Assembly: GCA_031261175.1 (NCBI GenBank)
Contig: JAISJW010000008.1
Span: forward strand, 1-64,000
Reading direction: 5' to 3'
DNA: 64,000 bases
Origin: Lactobacillales bacterium
GTDB taxonomy: Bacteria > Bacillota > Bacilli > Lactobacillales > Streptococcaceae
This document shows, in pieces, positions 1 through 7,832 of this stretch. Positions within the stretch are counted from its first letter, which is position 1. Every line of letters starts with the position of its first letter. Under the pieces are notes generated by a model. It did not search any database, was not told where the DNA came from, and saw only the letters and a program-made list of their open reading frames with translations. The translations under genes were made by a program, and so were the position numbers.

Positions 1-25
1 AACGTAGAAGTGATCACAATACAAA

Positions 26-61
26 AACTCAAATCCGTCGATGTCTCAACGAATTTGAGTT
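26..61. other. Hairpin at window edge
   Basis: Nine-base arms (AACTCAAAT at 26-34, ATTTGAGTT at 53-61) could form a stem around an 18-base loop. It lies downstream of the WxL cluster and has no clear T-run, so its role is unknown. I see no gene in 1-156. Confidence 0.3.
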
Positions 62-122
62 CTGCTGCTTAACTCTATTTATCAAAAATTGGAAAACCCC
101 ATCAGTTGACAAAGAGCCATAA

Positions 123-151
123 AAAAACACCTGCAATTCGCAAGTGTTTTT
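123..151 (-). terminator. Terminator of the WxL cluster
   Basis: Arms AAAAACACCTGC and GCAAGTGTTTTT pair with one G-T wobble. On the minus strand the stem is followed by a T-run, directly after the stop codon of the last WxL gene. Confidence 0.75.
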
Positions 152-156
152 AGTCC

Positions 157-1167
157 CTAAAGTGTATTACTCAACGTCCAGGTCAAGCTAGTATTGTAGC
201 GGCCTCGTTGGACATTATCAACACGCGGCACGACAAGTCGTACATCGTAGTTCTTAGTTTTATCGGCTTTGTTGACGCCGGTAGTTCGCACGCTATCGCG
301 TTCTTCAAGAAGCAAAGCGCGACGCTCGCCGACAATCCCTGAATCGGTTTCGTCTTTAATCGTCTTACCTTCGTCCCCGAACAGCGCCGTCGTCAAGCCC
401 GCAGTGCCGATCCGAGAATCAGTACCATTGGCAATTAAAAGCGCATCGTCTTCGTAGACATAATTTTTCTTGAACACCGTCGAAGTGATCGTTCCGTTAG
501 TCGCTTCACCCGCTTTGTCTCGCGAACCATCGTGATTCAAAACAGTAATCGGAGTTCCTGTAATCGGAATTGTGCGAGCCCCCGGAACTGTTAAGCCAGG
601 GAAGTTAGCTGCTAATTGAGTCTTCGTATAAGAATTATTAACGGCCGTAAATCCGTCAACTTCGATATGCGTTTTCTTCAAAACGTGTCCCGTTGTTGTA
701 TGTTGGAACTGCGCGTCCTGCACGACTGTCAGCTTGAAATCCTTCGCGGCGTCACCGCTGTAATCACCCACTTGGGCAAATTGCGGCACGGCGATGATAT
801 CACCCGAACCAAATTTAGAATCAGGTTCACCCATCGCTACGTAATTTTTTTCAGCATAGTAAGTGGCGTCGCTAATCGAAATTGTGTTAACCCCGAAGTC
901 AAAATCGGGCACGAATAGCAGAATCAAACCATCAACGACTGGAACCGAATCAACCGGTGGTCCCGGTACGTCAATGACCGGACCCGGTTTCGAATCAGGC
1001 GTAGGACCTGGTTTCGGCACGATAATTTCCGGAATTTCATCCGTTCTCAGGAAAGCGACCGTTCCGTCACTTGCCCCCGTTGTTGTATCTGCTAAAGCAG
1101 TAGGGGCAAGTCCCGCGCTTAACAGCGCGCCGCTCATAATTGCGGTTGCAATTGTAAGTTTTTTCAT
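157..1167 (-). CDS. WxL-domain surface protein 1
   Basis: Secreted 336-residue protein of the WxL family, which binds the peptidoglycan surface non-covalently. It has an N-terminal signal peptide (MKKLTIATAIMSG, cleavage near ALA-D), a DGTVAF strand, a Pro/Gly/Asp-rich linker around residues 50-80 (IIVPKPGPTPDSKPG) and the C-terminal motif YNTSLTWTLSNTL. The first, internal WxL motif common in the family is degenerate here (DFKLTV, with no Trp). The ATG at 1167 is chosen because GGAGGGGGAAAG lies just before it; an upstream in-frame ATG at 1182 would translate through that ribosome binding site. It is the last of five paralogues in one direction. Confidence 0.9.
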   Translation of the reverse strand: MKKLTIATAIMSGALLSAGLAPTALADTTTGASDGTVAFLRTDEIPEIIVPKPGPTPDSKPGPVIDVPGPPVDSVPVVDGLILLFVPDFDFGVNTISISDATYYAEKNYVAMGEPDSKFGSGDIIAVPQFAQVGDYSGDAAKDFKLTVVQDAQFQHTTTGHVLKKTHIEVDGFTAVNNSYTKTQLAANFPGLTVPGARTIPITGTPITVLNHDGSRDKAGEATNGTITSTVFKKNYVYEDDALLIANGTDSRIGTAGLTTALFGDEGKTIKDETDSGIVGERRALLLEERDSVRTTGVNKADKTKNYDVRLVVPRVDNVQRGRYNTSLTWTLSNTL

Positions 1168-1192
1168 TCTTTCCCCCTCCATTTCTAATTTT

Positions 1193-2227
1193 TTAAACTG
1201 TTGCTGTCAGCGTCCAAGTGAAGCTAGTGTTATAGCGTTTAGCTTGCGGACGGTCGTTGCGGTCAACGTTCAACCACACATTTTCATTTTCATAGGCATC
1301 AATCGCTGCTTCGCCACCATCAGTGATCGACCGTAGTTTGTTAATGATACCAGGTCCATCGTCGGCATTAGTCATATCGCCAGTTGCGCTACCATAAACC
1401 AAAACTCGAAGAGCATCATTGGCCGCTTGCTCAGTAACCCCCTTGGCAATTGTCGCCGCATTTACTTGCGCTTGTGTAATCCCTAAATCAGCAAGCGATT
1501 GCGTAACTGTTTTTACGTGACTCGCATCGACATAAGCTGCATTGAACACAGCTGATGTGATTGTTCCATTTGTCGGAATGTGTTTGTCAGGGTTCGAGTT
1601 GTCAAGAACGACTAAATCGCCACCTGTTCCAATCGGCACAACTTGATCACCACTTAATTTACCACCAGTTGTTCCGTATGCAGCATCAAATGTCGCTACC
1701 GGAATTAGGTTATTCATAACGTTCATCGCATTTACGTGAACGCGGGCAAATGGTAAATTGTCGGTCGAATCGGCTGCTGTAAATGCGTAATCTTGGTGAA
1801 CCGTAACTTTCCAAACTGTCGCAACGTCACCTGAGAAATCCGCTACTTGCAAGAACGATGGGATCGCTTTTAGCGCGCCATCCGAAGTTGGTGTAGCAGC
1901 TAAGCTAACGAAGTCGAACAAAGCGTAGTAATTTTTCGTTTGGTTTGAAATTTTATGAATGTTAAAGTCGAAGCTCGGTGCGTGCAAAATGCTGACACCT
2001 TCAACAGTCACTGTTGGTTCACTATCCGGAGTTGGAAGCGAATCATCTGGAGTTGAATCCGGTCCTTCTGGCGGAGTTGAATCCGGCACGATAATGCCTG
2101 GAATCGAGTCCATCTTTTCGAATTTAATAGTTCCATCAGTTTTTCCTTCAGCCGCAAATGTCACAGCCGGTGCTAAAATTCCCGCAACTAGCAACGCGCC
2201 CATTAGGCCTTTCAATTCTTTTTTCAT
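1193..2227 (-). CDS. WxL-domain surface protein 2
   Basis: Secreted 344-residue WxL protein with signal peptide (MKKELKGLMGALLVAGI...TFA), a DGTIKF start to the mature part and a linker rich in P, D, S and T (about residues 45-75). The internal motif is WKVTV and the terminal motif is YNTSFTWTLTATV. The ATG at 2227 follows AAAGGTGG; an in-frame GTG three codons upstream overlaps that site and is unlikely. It is separated from gene 1 by 25 bp and from gene 3 by a hairpin, which suggests one transcript with internal attenuation. It probably anchors to cell-wall peptidoglycan; its ligand is unknown. Confidence 0.9.
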   Translation of the reverse strand: MKKELKGLMGALLVAGILAPAVTFAAEGKTDGTIKFEKMDSIPGIIVPDSTPPEGPDSTPDDSLPTPDSEPTVTVEGVSILHAPSFDFNIHKISNQTKNYYALFDFVSLAATPTSDGALKAIPSFLQVADFSGDVATVWKVTVHQDYAFTAADSTDNLPFARVHVNAMNVMNNLIPVATFDAAYGTTGGKLSGDQVVPIGTGGDLVVLDNSNPDKHIPTNGTITSAVFNAAYVDASHVKTVTQSLADLGITQAQVNAATIAKGVTEQAANDALRVLVYGSATGDMTNADDGPGIINKLRSITDGGEAAIDAYENENVWLNVDRNDRPQAKRYNTSFTWTLTATV

Positions 2228-2265
2228 AGTATCCACCTTTTCTTTCTATGTTAATCCCCTTTGTG

Positions 2266-2299
2266 CTAGGGAGGGCAAGTCAACCCCCGCCCTGCCTAG
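2266..2299. terminator. Hairpin between WxL genes 3 and 2
   Basis: Arms CTAGGGAGGGC (2266-2276) and GCCCTGCCTAG (2289-2299) pair with one mismatch. A GGCAAGT copy (2274) sits on the left arm. No strong T-run follows on the minus strand, so attenuation or mRNA stabilisation is as likely as termination. Confidence 0.5.
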
Positions 2300-2311
2300 T
2301 GTCAAAAGAGA

Positions 2312-3517
2312 TTAAACTCCTGGTCGGACAGTAAACGATAGCGTCCAAGTAATTGATGTGCTATAACGCTGTGCTAATGCACGGTCAGTATAAGGAACTG
2401 TTAATGTAACAGCGTTATTGATGTATTTAGCTTCGCCTGCTGTCGCAGTCGCTGCTTCACGAATTGAGCCGATTACGCTATTAGCACCTGCTCCATTAGT
2501 GATTACTCCTTCTTGATTAACAGTTGTTGTTGAATCATCATCTGGAGTTGTTACATCATTGTAAAGCGAATGAGGAACTTTTGCTCCGTAAATTACACCA
2601 TTTAATTTTTGACCAATGGCAGCATAGTTTTCAATCGCTGTTTGATCACCTTTGTACAAAGATTCAATTAACGGAGTAAGGATATCTACACCATCAACAC
2701 CCGAAGTGTAATCAATCCATCCACCTATTACATTTCCGTAATTGTTGTGGGCCGTTACGTCCGCAACATTAACATCAGTGCCTTCATTATAAGAGGAATC
2801 AAACACTACTGATGTGATTGTTCCGTTATCCGCAAGGCCATTAGATGTTAAAATCGTTACTGGAAGCTTACCATCCTTATTAGGTGCATATAATTTAACT
2901 GTGTTTGCTGCCCCTAATGCACTAAAATTAGAAAGAGCGACGTTTTGGTTATTGGTAATAACAGCAGAGTCTAAATTGATATTAGTTGCAGCTAGTGTTT
3001 TTCCGTCAGTAGTTGTAAATGGAGCATCCAATGCTGCTTTCAATTCCCAAGTAGTACTGTCATTACCCGAGAAGTTAGCTACTTGTGCAAAATGAGGAAT
3101 AGCATTTAATGTTGCGAAAGCAGAATCAGATTCAAAAGATCCTCCAGGAGTAAGGAAGTTATCTAGCCCGTGGAAGTCGCCGGTTTGACCCGCCGCGTCG
3201 TGTCTTACAACTAATTCTTTAAGAGCTGGGTAAGTTTCCGTCCGCGAGCTGATTTCATGAACTAGGAAATCGAAACTTGGAACAGCTAACAGACGAACTC
3301 CACCGCCAAATGCATTTGGTGTTCCACCTGGCACTAATACCGGTTCATCTTCCGTTCCTGGTACGATTGGGATAATATTCTTTGTGTTTTGCGTGAAGCG
3401 AACTGTCGCGTCGCTACTTGCTTGATTGTCTTCCAATGCCGAGGCCGGGACACTTGCCAACAGCGCTGGCGCTAGTAACGTAGCGCCCAAGGCGCTTGCA
3501 ATTAATTTCTTATTCAT
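2312..3517 (-). CDS. WxL-domain surface protein 3
   Basis: Secreted 401-residue WxL protein. The signal peptide (MNKKLIASALGATLLAPALL...ASA) is nearly identical to that of protein 4, so the pair is a recent duplication. It has a DATVRF strand, the shared block TQNTKNIIPIVPG, internal motif WELKA and terminal motif YSTSITWTLSFTVRPGV. It is about 60 residues longer than proteins 1 and 2 owing to an acidic insert around residues 230-330. A strong AGGAGG site precedes the ATG. Family role: non-covalent cell-wall attachment, often in cell-surface complexes. No DUF916 or LPXTG partner gene is visible in the window. Confidence 0.9.
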   Translation of the reverse strand: MNKKLIASALGATLLAPALLASVPASALEDNQASSDATVRFTQNTKNIIPIVPGTEDEPVLVPGGTPNAFGGGVRLLAVPSFDFLVHEISSRTETYPALKELVVRHDAAGQTGDFHGLDNFLTPGGSFESDSAFATLNAIPHFAQVANFSGNDSTTWELKAALDAPFTTTDGKTLAATNINLDSAVITNNQNVALSNFSALGAANTVKLYAPNKDGKLPVTILTSNGLADNGTITSVVFDSSYNEGTDVNVADVTAHNNYGNVIGGWIDYTSGVDGVDILTPLIESLYKGDQTAIENYAAIGQKLNGVIYGAKVPHSLYNDVTTPDDDSTTTVNQEGVITNGAGANSVIGSIREAATATAGEAKYINNAVTLTVPYTDRALAQRYSTSITWTLSFTVRPGV

Positions 3518-3534
3518 TTTTGTTTCCTCCTATT

Positions 3535-4857
3535 TTAGGCAGTTAAGCTAAACGTCCAAGTCAAGCTTGTCGAATAGCGTTCAGCACGTGCGCGGTCTTT
3601 TTGCGGCACAGTTAAAGTAACTTGATCATTTAAGTAATCATTTGGGTTTTCAGTCGCAATTTGACGGATGGTTCCGATTACTGAATTTTCACCTGCTAGA
3701 ATCGAATCTTTTTGGTCAACTGTCGATAGCGAATCACCCGTTGCATCATCATCGCCTGGAGTTGTAATGTCCGCGCTTGCTCCATAGATTGAAGCGTTAA
3801 CGCGTTGTCCAAGATTTTGGTACAGTGCCGCTGCCGGATATTGGGCTGTTGTAATCCACTCTGGAAGATATGTTAGAGCGGCTACAGCTGAATCACCCGC
3901 GATTGCTGCCACAAGCAACGGATTTACACCATCTATTCCGCCAGCTCCAATCGCCGTCCAATTAAGTCCACCTTCGATGAAGCTAGACAAATTAGCTCCA
4001 ACATTTTTAGCTGTTAAACTGTCAAACGTTTTAATTGAAGTTGTATCTAATTTAGTCTCTTTAGCCGTAGTGGTTGTATCAAATCCTGGAGCTTCATAAT
4101 TAGAATCAAAGACTACTGATGTGATTGTTCCGTTTTCGTCATTTAATAACTCTTTAGTTCCGCTATCATATTCTAAAACAGTTATTGTATCTCCGGCACC
4201 TAGATTCTGTTCGGTGTCAAATGTTGAAAACAGCAGATTGTCCGGATTGATCTCGAGCTCGTTGTTTAAAATTTTCGCACTCTTGAAATCGATTGTCGAA
4301 TGTGTTAACTCATGACTGGTTGCATTAGAAGTAAATGGATCTTCCATCGTTACTGCTAGTGTATAGTGTTGGAATGGAGTTCCTGAGTAGTTAGCTATTT
4401 GTGCAAAATGCGGAACCGCATATAATTGAGCATAAGTAGAATCATTAGTGCTATCTACACCTGTATTATCATATAGACTGGAAGTTAGATGCCCCGCTTT
4501 GTTACTTGTTGTCTGTTTAGCTTGGTTAATGAACAGCAGCTCCTTAAGCGATTTGTACGTTTCATCACGTGTTCCGATTTCGTGGATGTTGAAGTCGAAA
4601 CTTGGAAGAGCTAGAATGCGGTAACCACTGGCATTAATGTTAGGTTCTCCATTAGGAATTAAGACTGGGACATCTTGGCTATCGCCACGAGGTCCATTCG
4701 GTAAGATTGGCACGATGTTTTTCGTGTTTTGCGTGAAGCGAACCGTTCCGTCCGTTTGAGCCACTACAGGTTCAGCCGCCAGAGTTGGCACTGCCGTCAG
4801 CAGAGCTGGCGCTAAGATCGTCGCGCTCAAGGCGCTTGCAATTAATTTTTTATTCAT
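3535..4857 (-). CDS. WxL-domain surface protein 4 (WxF variant)
   Basis: Secreted 440-residue WxL protein, the largest of the five and the closest paralogue of protein 3 (shared MNKKLIASAL signal, DGTVRFTQNTKNI, and VTLTVPxxDRAxAxRYSTS near the end). The terminal motif is LTWTFSLTA, so the last hydrophobic position is Phe instead of Leu. The internal motif is HYTLAV with no Trp. Loss of canonical residues at both motifs could alter wall binding. A ribosome binding site (AGGAG) precedes the ATG, and 17 bp separate it from gene 3. Confidence 0.88.
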   Translation of the reverse strand: MNKKLIASALSATILAPALLTAVPTLAAEPVVAQTDGTVRFTQNTKNIVPILPNGPRGDSQDVPVLIPNGEPNINASGYRILALPSFDFNIHEIGTRDETYKSLKELLFINQAKQTTSNKAGHLTSSLYDNTGVDSTNDSTYAQLYAVPHFAQIANYSGTPFQHYTLAVTMEDPFTSNATSHELTHSTIDFKSAKILNNELEINPDNLLFSTFDTEQNLGAGDTITVLEYDSGTKELLNDENGTITSVVFDSNYEAPGFDTTTTAKETKLDTTSIKTFDSLTAKNVGANLSSFIEGGLNWTAIGAGGIDGVNPLLVAAIAGDSAVAALTYLPEWITTAQYPAAALYQNLGQRVNASIYGASADITTPGDDDATGDSLSTVDQKDSILAGENSVIGTIRQIATENPNDYLNDQVTLTVPQKDRARAERYSTSLTWTFSLTA

Positions 4858-4876
4858 CTTTTTTCTCCTATTTAAT

Positions 4877-5806
4877 CTAAAGAGTGGCCGACAAAGTCCA
4901 AGTTAAGTTGGAATGATATTGTCTTCCGATACGCACCTGATCGCTTCTTGGAACTTTTAGGTAAACAGCACCTGTCGTTGTCGGTTCAGTGCTGCTTGCT
5001 CCGTTCGTTACTATATTAGCGATAGTTTGACCAGCTACAGCTGCGTAGTTGTTGCCAGCGGGGCTCAAGTTGTTTGCGACGGTATCTGCTGCTAAAGCAA
5101 ATAGTGCTGAAACTCTGTTCCCATTGACAGCTTTGGTAGGCAGCGAAGAGCCATAAGTGGCTGCGTGCGCTATTACTGGTGTTGAAGAAGTTGTAATCGC
5201 CGTATCAGCTCCTCTTAACGAAAGGCCGCCTTCTGGCGTTGTGTCCAAAGCTATCGCTTGGTCCGTTCTTAGTTCCGGTGCTTTGGTATAGATATGAGTT
5301 CCCGCCAAGACGTGGGTATCGTTCTGGGTTGTGTCCGTGAACGCACTAGCTGTCACCGTAACACCCCAAGCTCTCGTACCTGCACTGTAATCTGCAACCT
5401 GAACAAACGGTGCGATGTAGTGAGTTTCTTTCGATCCGCCAGTCGCATCATCCGTTACTTTCAAATAATTAACTGGGTAATCATGAGTTTCGTTAGTATA
5501 ATCAGCTTCGACAGTTCCGAAGTGGAAGCTAGGTGCAAACAAGAGCTGAACATAGCCATTCGCCACCGTGCCGAGCAAAACGGTGCCGTCGTTCCCTTTG
5601 CCTGCCCCAGTATCCGCGCCTATATCAAATTTGATTACGCCGTTTGTCCCCGGCTGAACAATTCCATTATTCTCGGGATTTGGAGCCTTGAAGGTTACGT
5701 CACCGTCAGTAGTCGCTGTATACGCCGCAAAGACGCTCGCGGGAGCGAGGAGACTTGCCCCGAGGGTTGCTAGGAGTATGCTTGATAGTAAATAATTTTT
5801 TTTCAT
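4877..5806 (-). CDS. WxL-domain surface protein 5
   Basis: Secreted 309-residue WxL protein and the first gene of the five-gene run. It has a signal peptide (MKKNYLLSSILLATLGASLL...VFA), mature start TTDGDVTFKAPNPENNG as in classical WxL proteins, internal motif AWGVTV and terminal motif YHSNLTWTLSATL. It is more divergent than the other four and lacks the long proline linker. GAGGAAA precedes the ATG. A candidate promoter lies at 5857-5885. Confidence 0.9.
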   Translation of the reverse strand: MKKNYLLSSILLATLGASLLAPASVFAAYTATTDGDVTFKAPNPENNGIVQPGTNGVIKFDIGADTGAGKGNDGTVLLGTVANGYVQLLFAPSFHFGTVEADYTNETHDYPVNYLKVTDDATGGSKETHYIAPFVQVADYSAGTRAWGVTVTASAFTDTTQNDTHVLAGTHIYTKAPELRTDQAIALDTTPEGGLSLRGADTAITTSSTPVIAHAATYGSSLPTKAVNGNRVSALFALAADTVANNLSPAGNNYAAVAGQTIANIVTNGASSTEPTTTGAVYLKVPRSDQVRIGRQYHSNLTWTLSATL

Positions 5807-5856
5807 CGTGATTTCCTCGTTTCTATTTGTTAGGCAGATTTACTGCGGTCTTTTCC

Positions 5857-5885
5857 CTTATACTAACATTTTACTCTTGTTTTAA
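5857..5885 (-). promoter_or_regulatory. Candidate promoter of the WxL cluster
   Basis: On the minus strand TTAAAA, 17 bases and TATAAG lie about 50 bp upstream of the first WxL start codon. Both hexamers are imperfect. Confidence 0.4.
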
Positions 5886-5939
5886 GAATTCGTAAAGTTT
5901 TTATGCAAAAAAGTTTTCGAATAGTTTGGATGTCCTGTT

Positions 5940-6497
5940 TTAGGGGTTGGTTGAGGGGTGGCAAACGAAAAACCACCCTTTTTGAGAGTGGTTTCGTGTT
6001 TGTTTTAGAATTTTTGCAACCGCATAAATAGGAATTTGCGTGTCATCTGCTATTTCTTCAGCGGTTTTTCCGGCAGCTAGCATATCCTCAAGAACCATTT
6101 TGCGGCCAAGCCACATACCTTTGCGCATACCCTTTATCATACCTTCAACAACTTTAGGGTCAAGGCCGGCTTCGACGCCTTCACTGATTAGATGTGATGC
6201 GAACGAATGTTTATCTCCGCAAGACATCTTTTCTTCAACGGTCAAGCTATCCCAATCTCGAATATCATTCTGTCCGAATCCGCCATCCTCAAGGATATTA
6301 TTCAATTCGTCGACACTTATTCCCAGCTTAACAGCTATGCTAACCTCGGATAGTCCTTCGTTGTGGAGTTTCATTATTTCAACTTGCCTATTAGCTTTTT
6401 CTCCTTCATCTGAGATAAATTGGTTGATATTTTCGAGATTAGTTTCCCTACGCATTGAAAAATACAGGTACGCTAATTCTTCGGGTAGCCATGCCAT
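5940..6497 (-). CDS. Rpn-tail-like protein
   Basis: A 185-residue protein without the catalytic half of Rpn nucleases. It starts (MAWLPEELAYLYFSMRRE) like the region after the nuclease core and carries two helix-turn-helix-like modules, NEGLSEVSIAVKLGISVDEL near residue 50 and LAAGKTAEEIADDTQIPI near residue 145. The same kind of module ends the Rpn protein encoded just upstream. The ATG at 6497 is chosen because AAGGAG lies 8 bases before it; a TTG seven codons earlier includes the ribosome binding site. It may be a remnant of a second rpn gene, or a functional tail-only protein like the RpnS antitoxins described for E. coli Rpn loci (inference). Confidence 0.6.
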   Translation of the reverse strand: MAWLPEELAYLYFSMRRETNLENINQFISDEGEKANRQVEIMKLHNEGLSEVSIAVKLGISVDELNNILEDGGFGQNDIRDWDSLTVEEKMSCGDKHSFASHLISEGVEAGLDPKVVEGMIKGMRKGMWLGRKMVLEDMLAAGKTAEEIADDTQIPIYAVAKILKQTRNHSQKGWFFVCHPSTNP

Positions 6498-6521
6498 TTT
6501 TGTTCTCCTTGTATCCAATCT

Positions 6522-6745
6522 TTAATTTGAAAGTTTCTCAACGTCTGATAAACTTGAGTTGGTGAGTTTTGCTATTTCTTCAAAGGAAAGACCTAGTTTC
6601 AGCATGTTTGAAATGATTTCCTGCTGTTTGCGCACTTCACCTTGCTCTATTCCTTGCTCAATACCACGGTTGGTGTAATAAAGTTTTGAGTCTTCGATAT
6701 CCGCGCGATTGCGCTCTGATCTACTAATCAATTTCTTTTCCTCCA
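6522..6745 (-). pseudogene. Duplicated Rpn C-terminal tail fragment
   Basis: The frame reads EEKKLISRSERNRADIEDSK, then LYYTNRGIEQG, then a tail ending LTNSSLSDVEKLSN. The first part repeats the tail of the neighbouring nuclease almost exactly, but in a different frame from that gene's end and with no own start codon near a ribosome binding site. It arose by a 199-bp tandem duplication whose variable end has since diverged. An internal start giving a small tail protein cannot be excluded. Confidence 0.6.
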
Positions 6746-6943
6746 ACCTCCAAAATTTTCTCAACTTGCTCATTTGAGAGTTTGGTAAGCAATGCAATTT
6801 GCTCGATGGACATACCGGAATCAACCAAATTAGAAATTATATTTCTCTTGCCTCGTTCTATACCACGGTTCGTATAGTAAAGTTTCGAGTCTTCGATATC
6901 CGCGCGGTTGCGCTCTGCTCTACTAATCAATTTCTTTTCCTCC
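6546..6943 (-). repeat. 199-bp tandem duplication in the rpn locus
   Basis: An 84-bp stretch at 6661-6744 recurs at 6860-6943 with only scattered differences. The period is 199 bp. The repeat encodes the tail start (RADIEDSKLYYTNRGIE); the segments between the repeats encode different helix-turn-helix-like ends. Confidence 0.85.
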
Positions 6944-7575
6944 TTGGTAAAATTCAGGTGCCGGTAGCGGTCGCCAATCTTTGCAAGCCACCGCGGTGCA
7001 CCCTTCGCAACGATTCCTTCTGTAAAGAATTTTACCATAAAACGAAGTAGATTTCCATTGGGGTCATCGGGCTTAATTTTTTTGAGCTCGACCAGGTGGA
7101 TCTGCACGAGGTCTTCGAGCTCGTTTCCGAATTCATCGGTCATCTTGAAACTCTTCAAATTCGACACGTCATCCTTGAAATCGAGCTTGAAATCCATCAG
7201 GGCAATTACGTGGACCGCCTTGATTTCCGCATACTTGTGATGATAACTCTCGACGAAACTTGTCGCTCCGTAATACATCAGCCGTTTCACAAAATTTTCT
7301 TCGCGCGCGTTCTGCATTTCGACGATAACTGTTTCGCCGTTTATCAGTTTGACCTTCAAATCGACAATCGTGAATCCATAGTCGTCATCTCCGACCTCAT
7401 CTAATTCGCTTTGATAATTGCGAACGTTATACGGATTCATCACGTGTTCGACGTCCGCTACTTTTAATCTCGTGATATCCCGGATAAAATCGATTAGGAT
7501 ATCCTTGTTCTTCTCGTCCGCAAACAATTTCTTGAAAACTAAATCGTTTTGCGGCATAGCTGGTTTTTCTTTCAT
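6724..7575 (-). CDS. Rpn/PD-(D/E)XK nuclease family protein
   Basis: A 283-residue protein of the recombination-promoting nuclease (transposase_31-like) family. The N-terminal core starts MPQNDLVFKKLFADEKNKDI; the catalytic pattern is Asp in IVDLKVK followed by Glu-x-Gln in VIVEMQ (about residues 75-95). The C-terminal tail (RADIEDSKLYYTNRGIERG, then NLVDSGMSIEQIALLTKLS) is the typical variable end of this family. Known relatives are DNA endonucleases linked to recombination and phage defence. The ATG at 7575 is preceded by GAAGGTG. The promoter block at 7616-7658 is shared with the gene at 52057. Confidence 0.82.
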   Translation of the reverse strand: MKEKPAMPQNDLVFKKLFADEKNKDILIDFIRDITRLKVADVEHVMNPYNVRNYQSELDEVGDDDYGFTIVDLKVKLINGETVIVEMQNAREENFVKRLMYYGATSFVESYHHKYAEIKAVHVIALMDFKLDFKDDVSNLKSFKMTDEFGNELEDLVQIHLVELKKIKPDDPNGNLLRFMVKFFTEGIVAKGAPRWLAKIGDRYRHLNFTKEEKKLISRAERNRADIEDSKLYYTNRGIERGKRNIISNLVDSGMSIEQIALLTKLSNEQVEKILEVGGKEID

Positions 7576-7615
7576 ACGCACCTTCTTTCTAGAGCGGAAT
7601 TTTTTACCCCTCTAT

Positions 7616-7658
7616 TATATATATACGTATTTTTTTGCGTTTTGTTACATTTTCGGGC
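7616..7658 (-). promoter_or_regulatory. Conserved promoter block, copy 1 (rpn)
   Basis: Read on the minus strand: GCCCGAAAATGTAACAAAA, 10 bases, then TACGTATATATATA. The same block with one substitution in the first part and identical spacing lies at 51981-52023 upstream of another nuclease-fold gene. GTAACA and TATATA, 17 bases apart, could be the -35 and -10 boxes. Confidence 0.75.
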
Positions 7659-7684
7659 CAAAAAGTTCGATTATTTTTTCCTTA

Positions 7685-7751
7685 CTGTATTTTAAGGCGT
7701 TTTCTAGGGGTTTCGAGTCTCGAAAGTCCTAAAAAAGGCCTTAAAAAACAG
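7685..7751. repeat. Long imperfect palindrome between rpn promoter and nadA
   Basis: Arms of about 33 bases pair with several mismatches. The outer ends are CTGTATTTTAAGGC and GCCTTAAAAAACAG, and the tip is TTTCGAGTCTCGAAA. It lies in a 257-bp gap without genes, together with the rpn promoter and the nadA terminator. Confidence 0.7.
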
Positions 7752-7804
7752 TAGCATATTTTATCGTAAGTAAATCGCGGAGAAATCTGTTATACGGTAC
7801 AAAA

Positions 7805-7827
7805 AAGTCGGCCGTAAAGGTCGACTT
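7805..7827 (-). terminator. Terminator of nadBCA
   Basis: Arms AAGTCG and CGACTT with an inner GGCC/CC pairing, followed on the minus strand by a T-run immediately after nadA. Confidence 0.7.
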
Positions 7828-7832
7828 GGATT

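Noticed and set aside
6522..6824. A separate 100-codon protein starting at 6824
   Set aside because: The first 27 codons run out of frame through the end of the Rpn nuclease gene. Only the tail from about 6745 has coding similarity.
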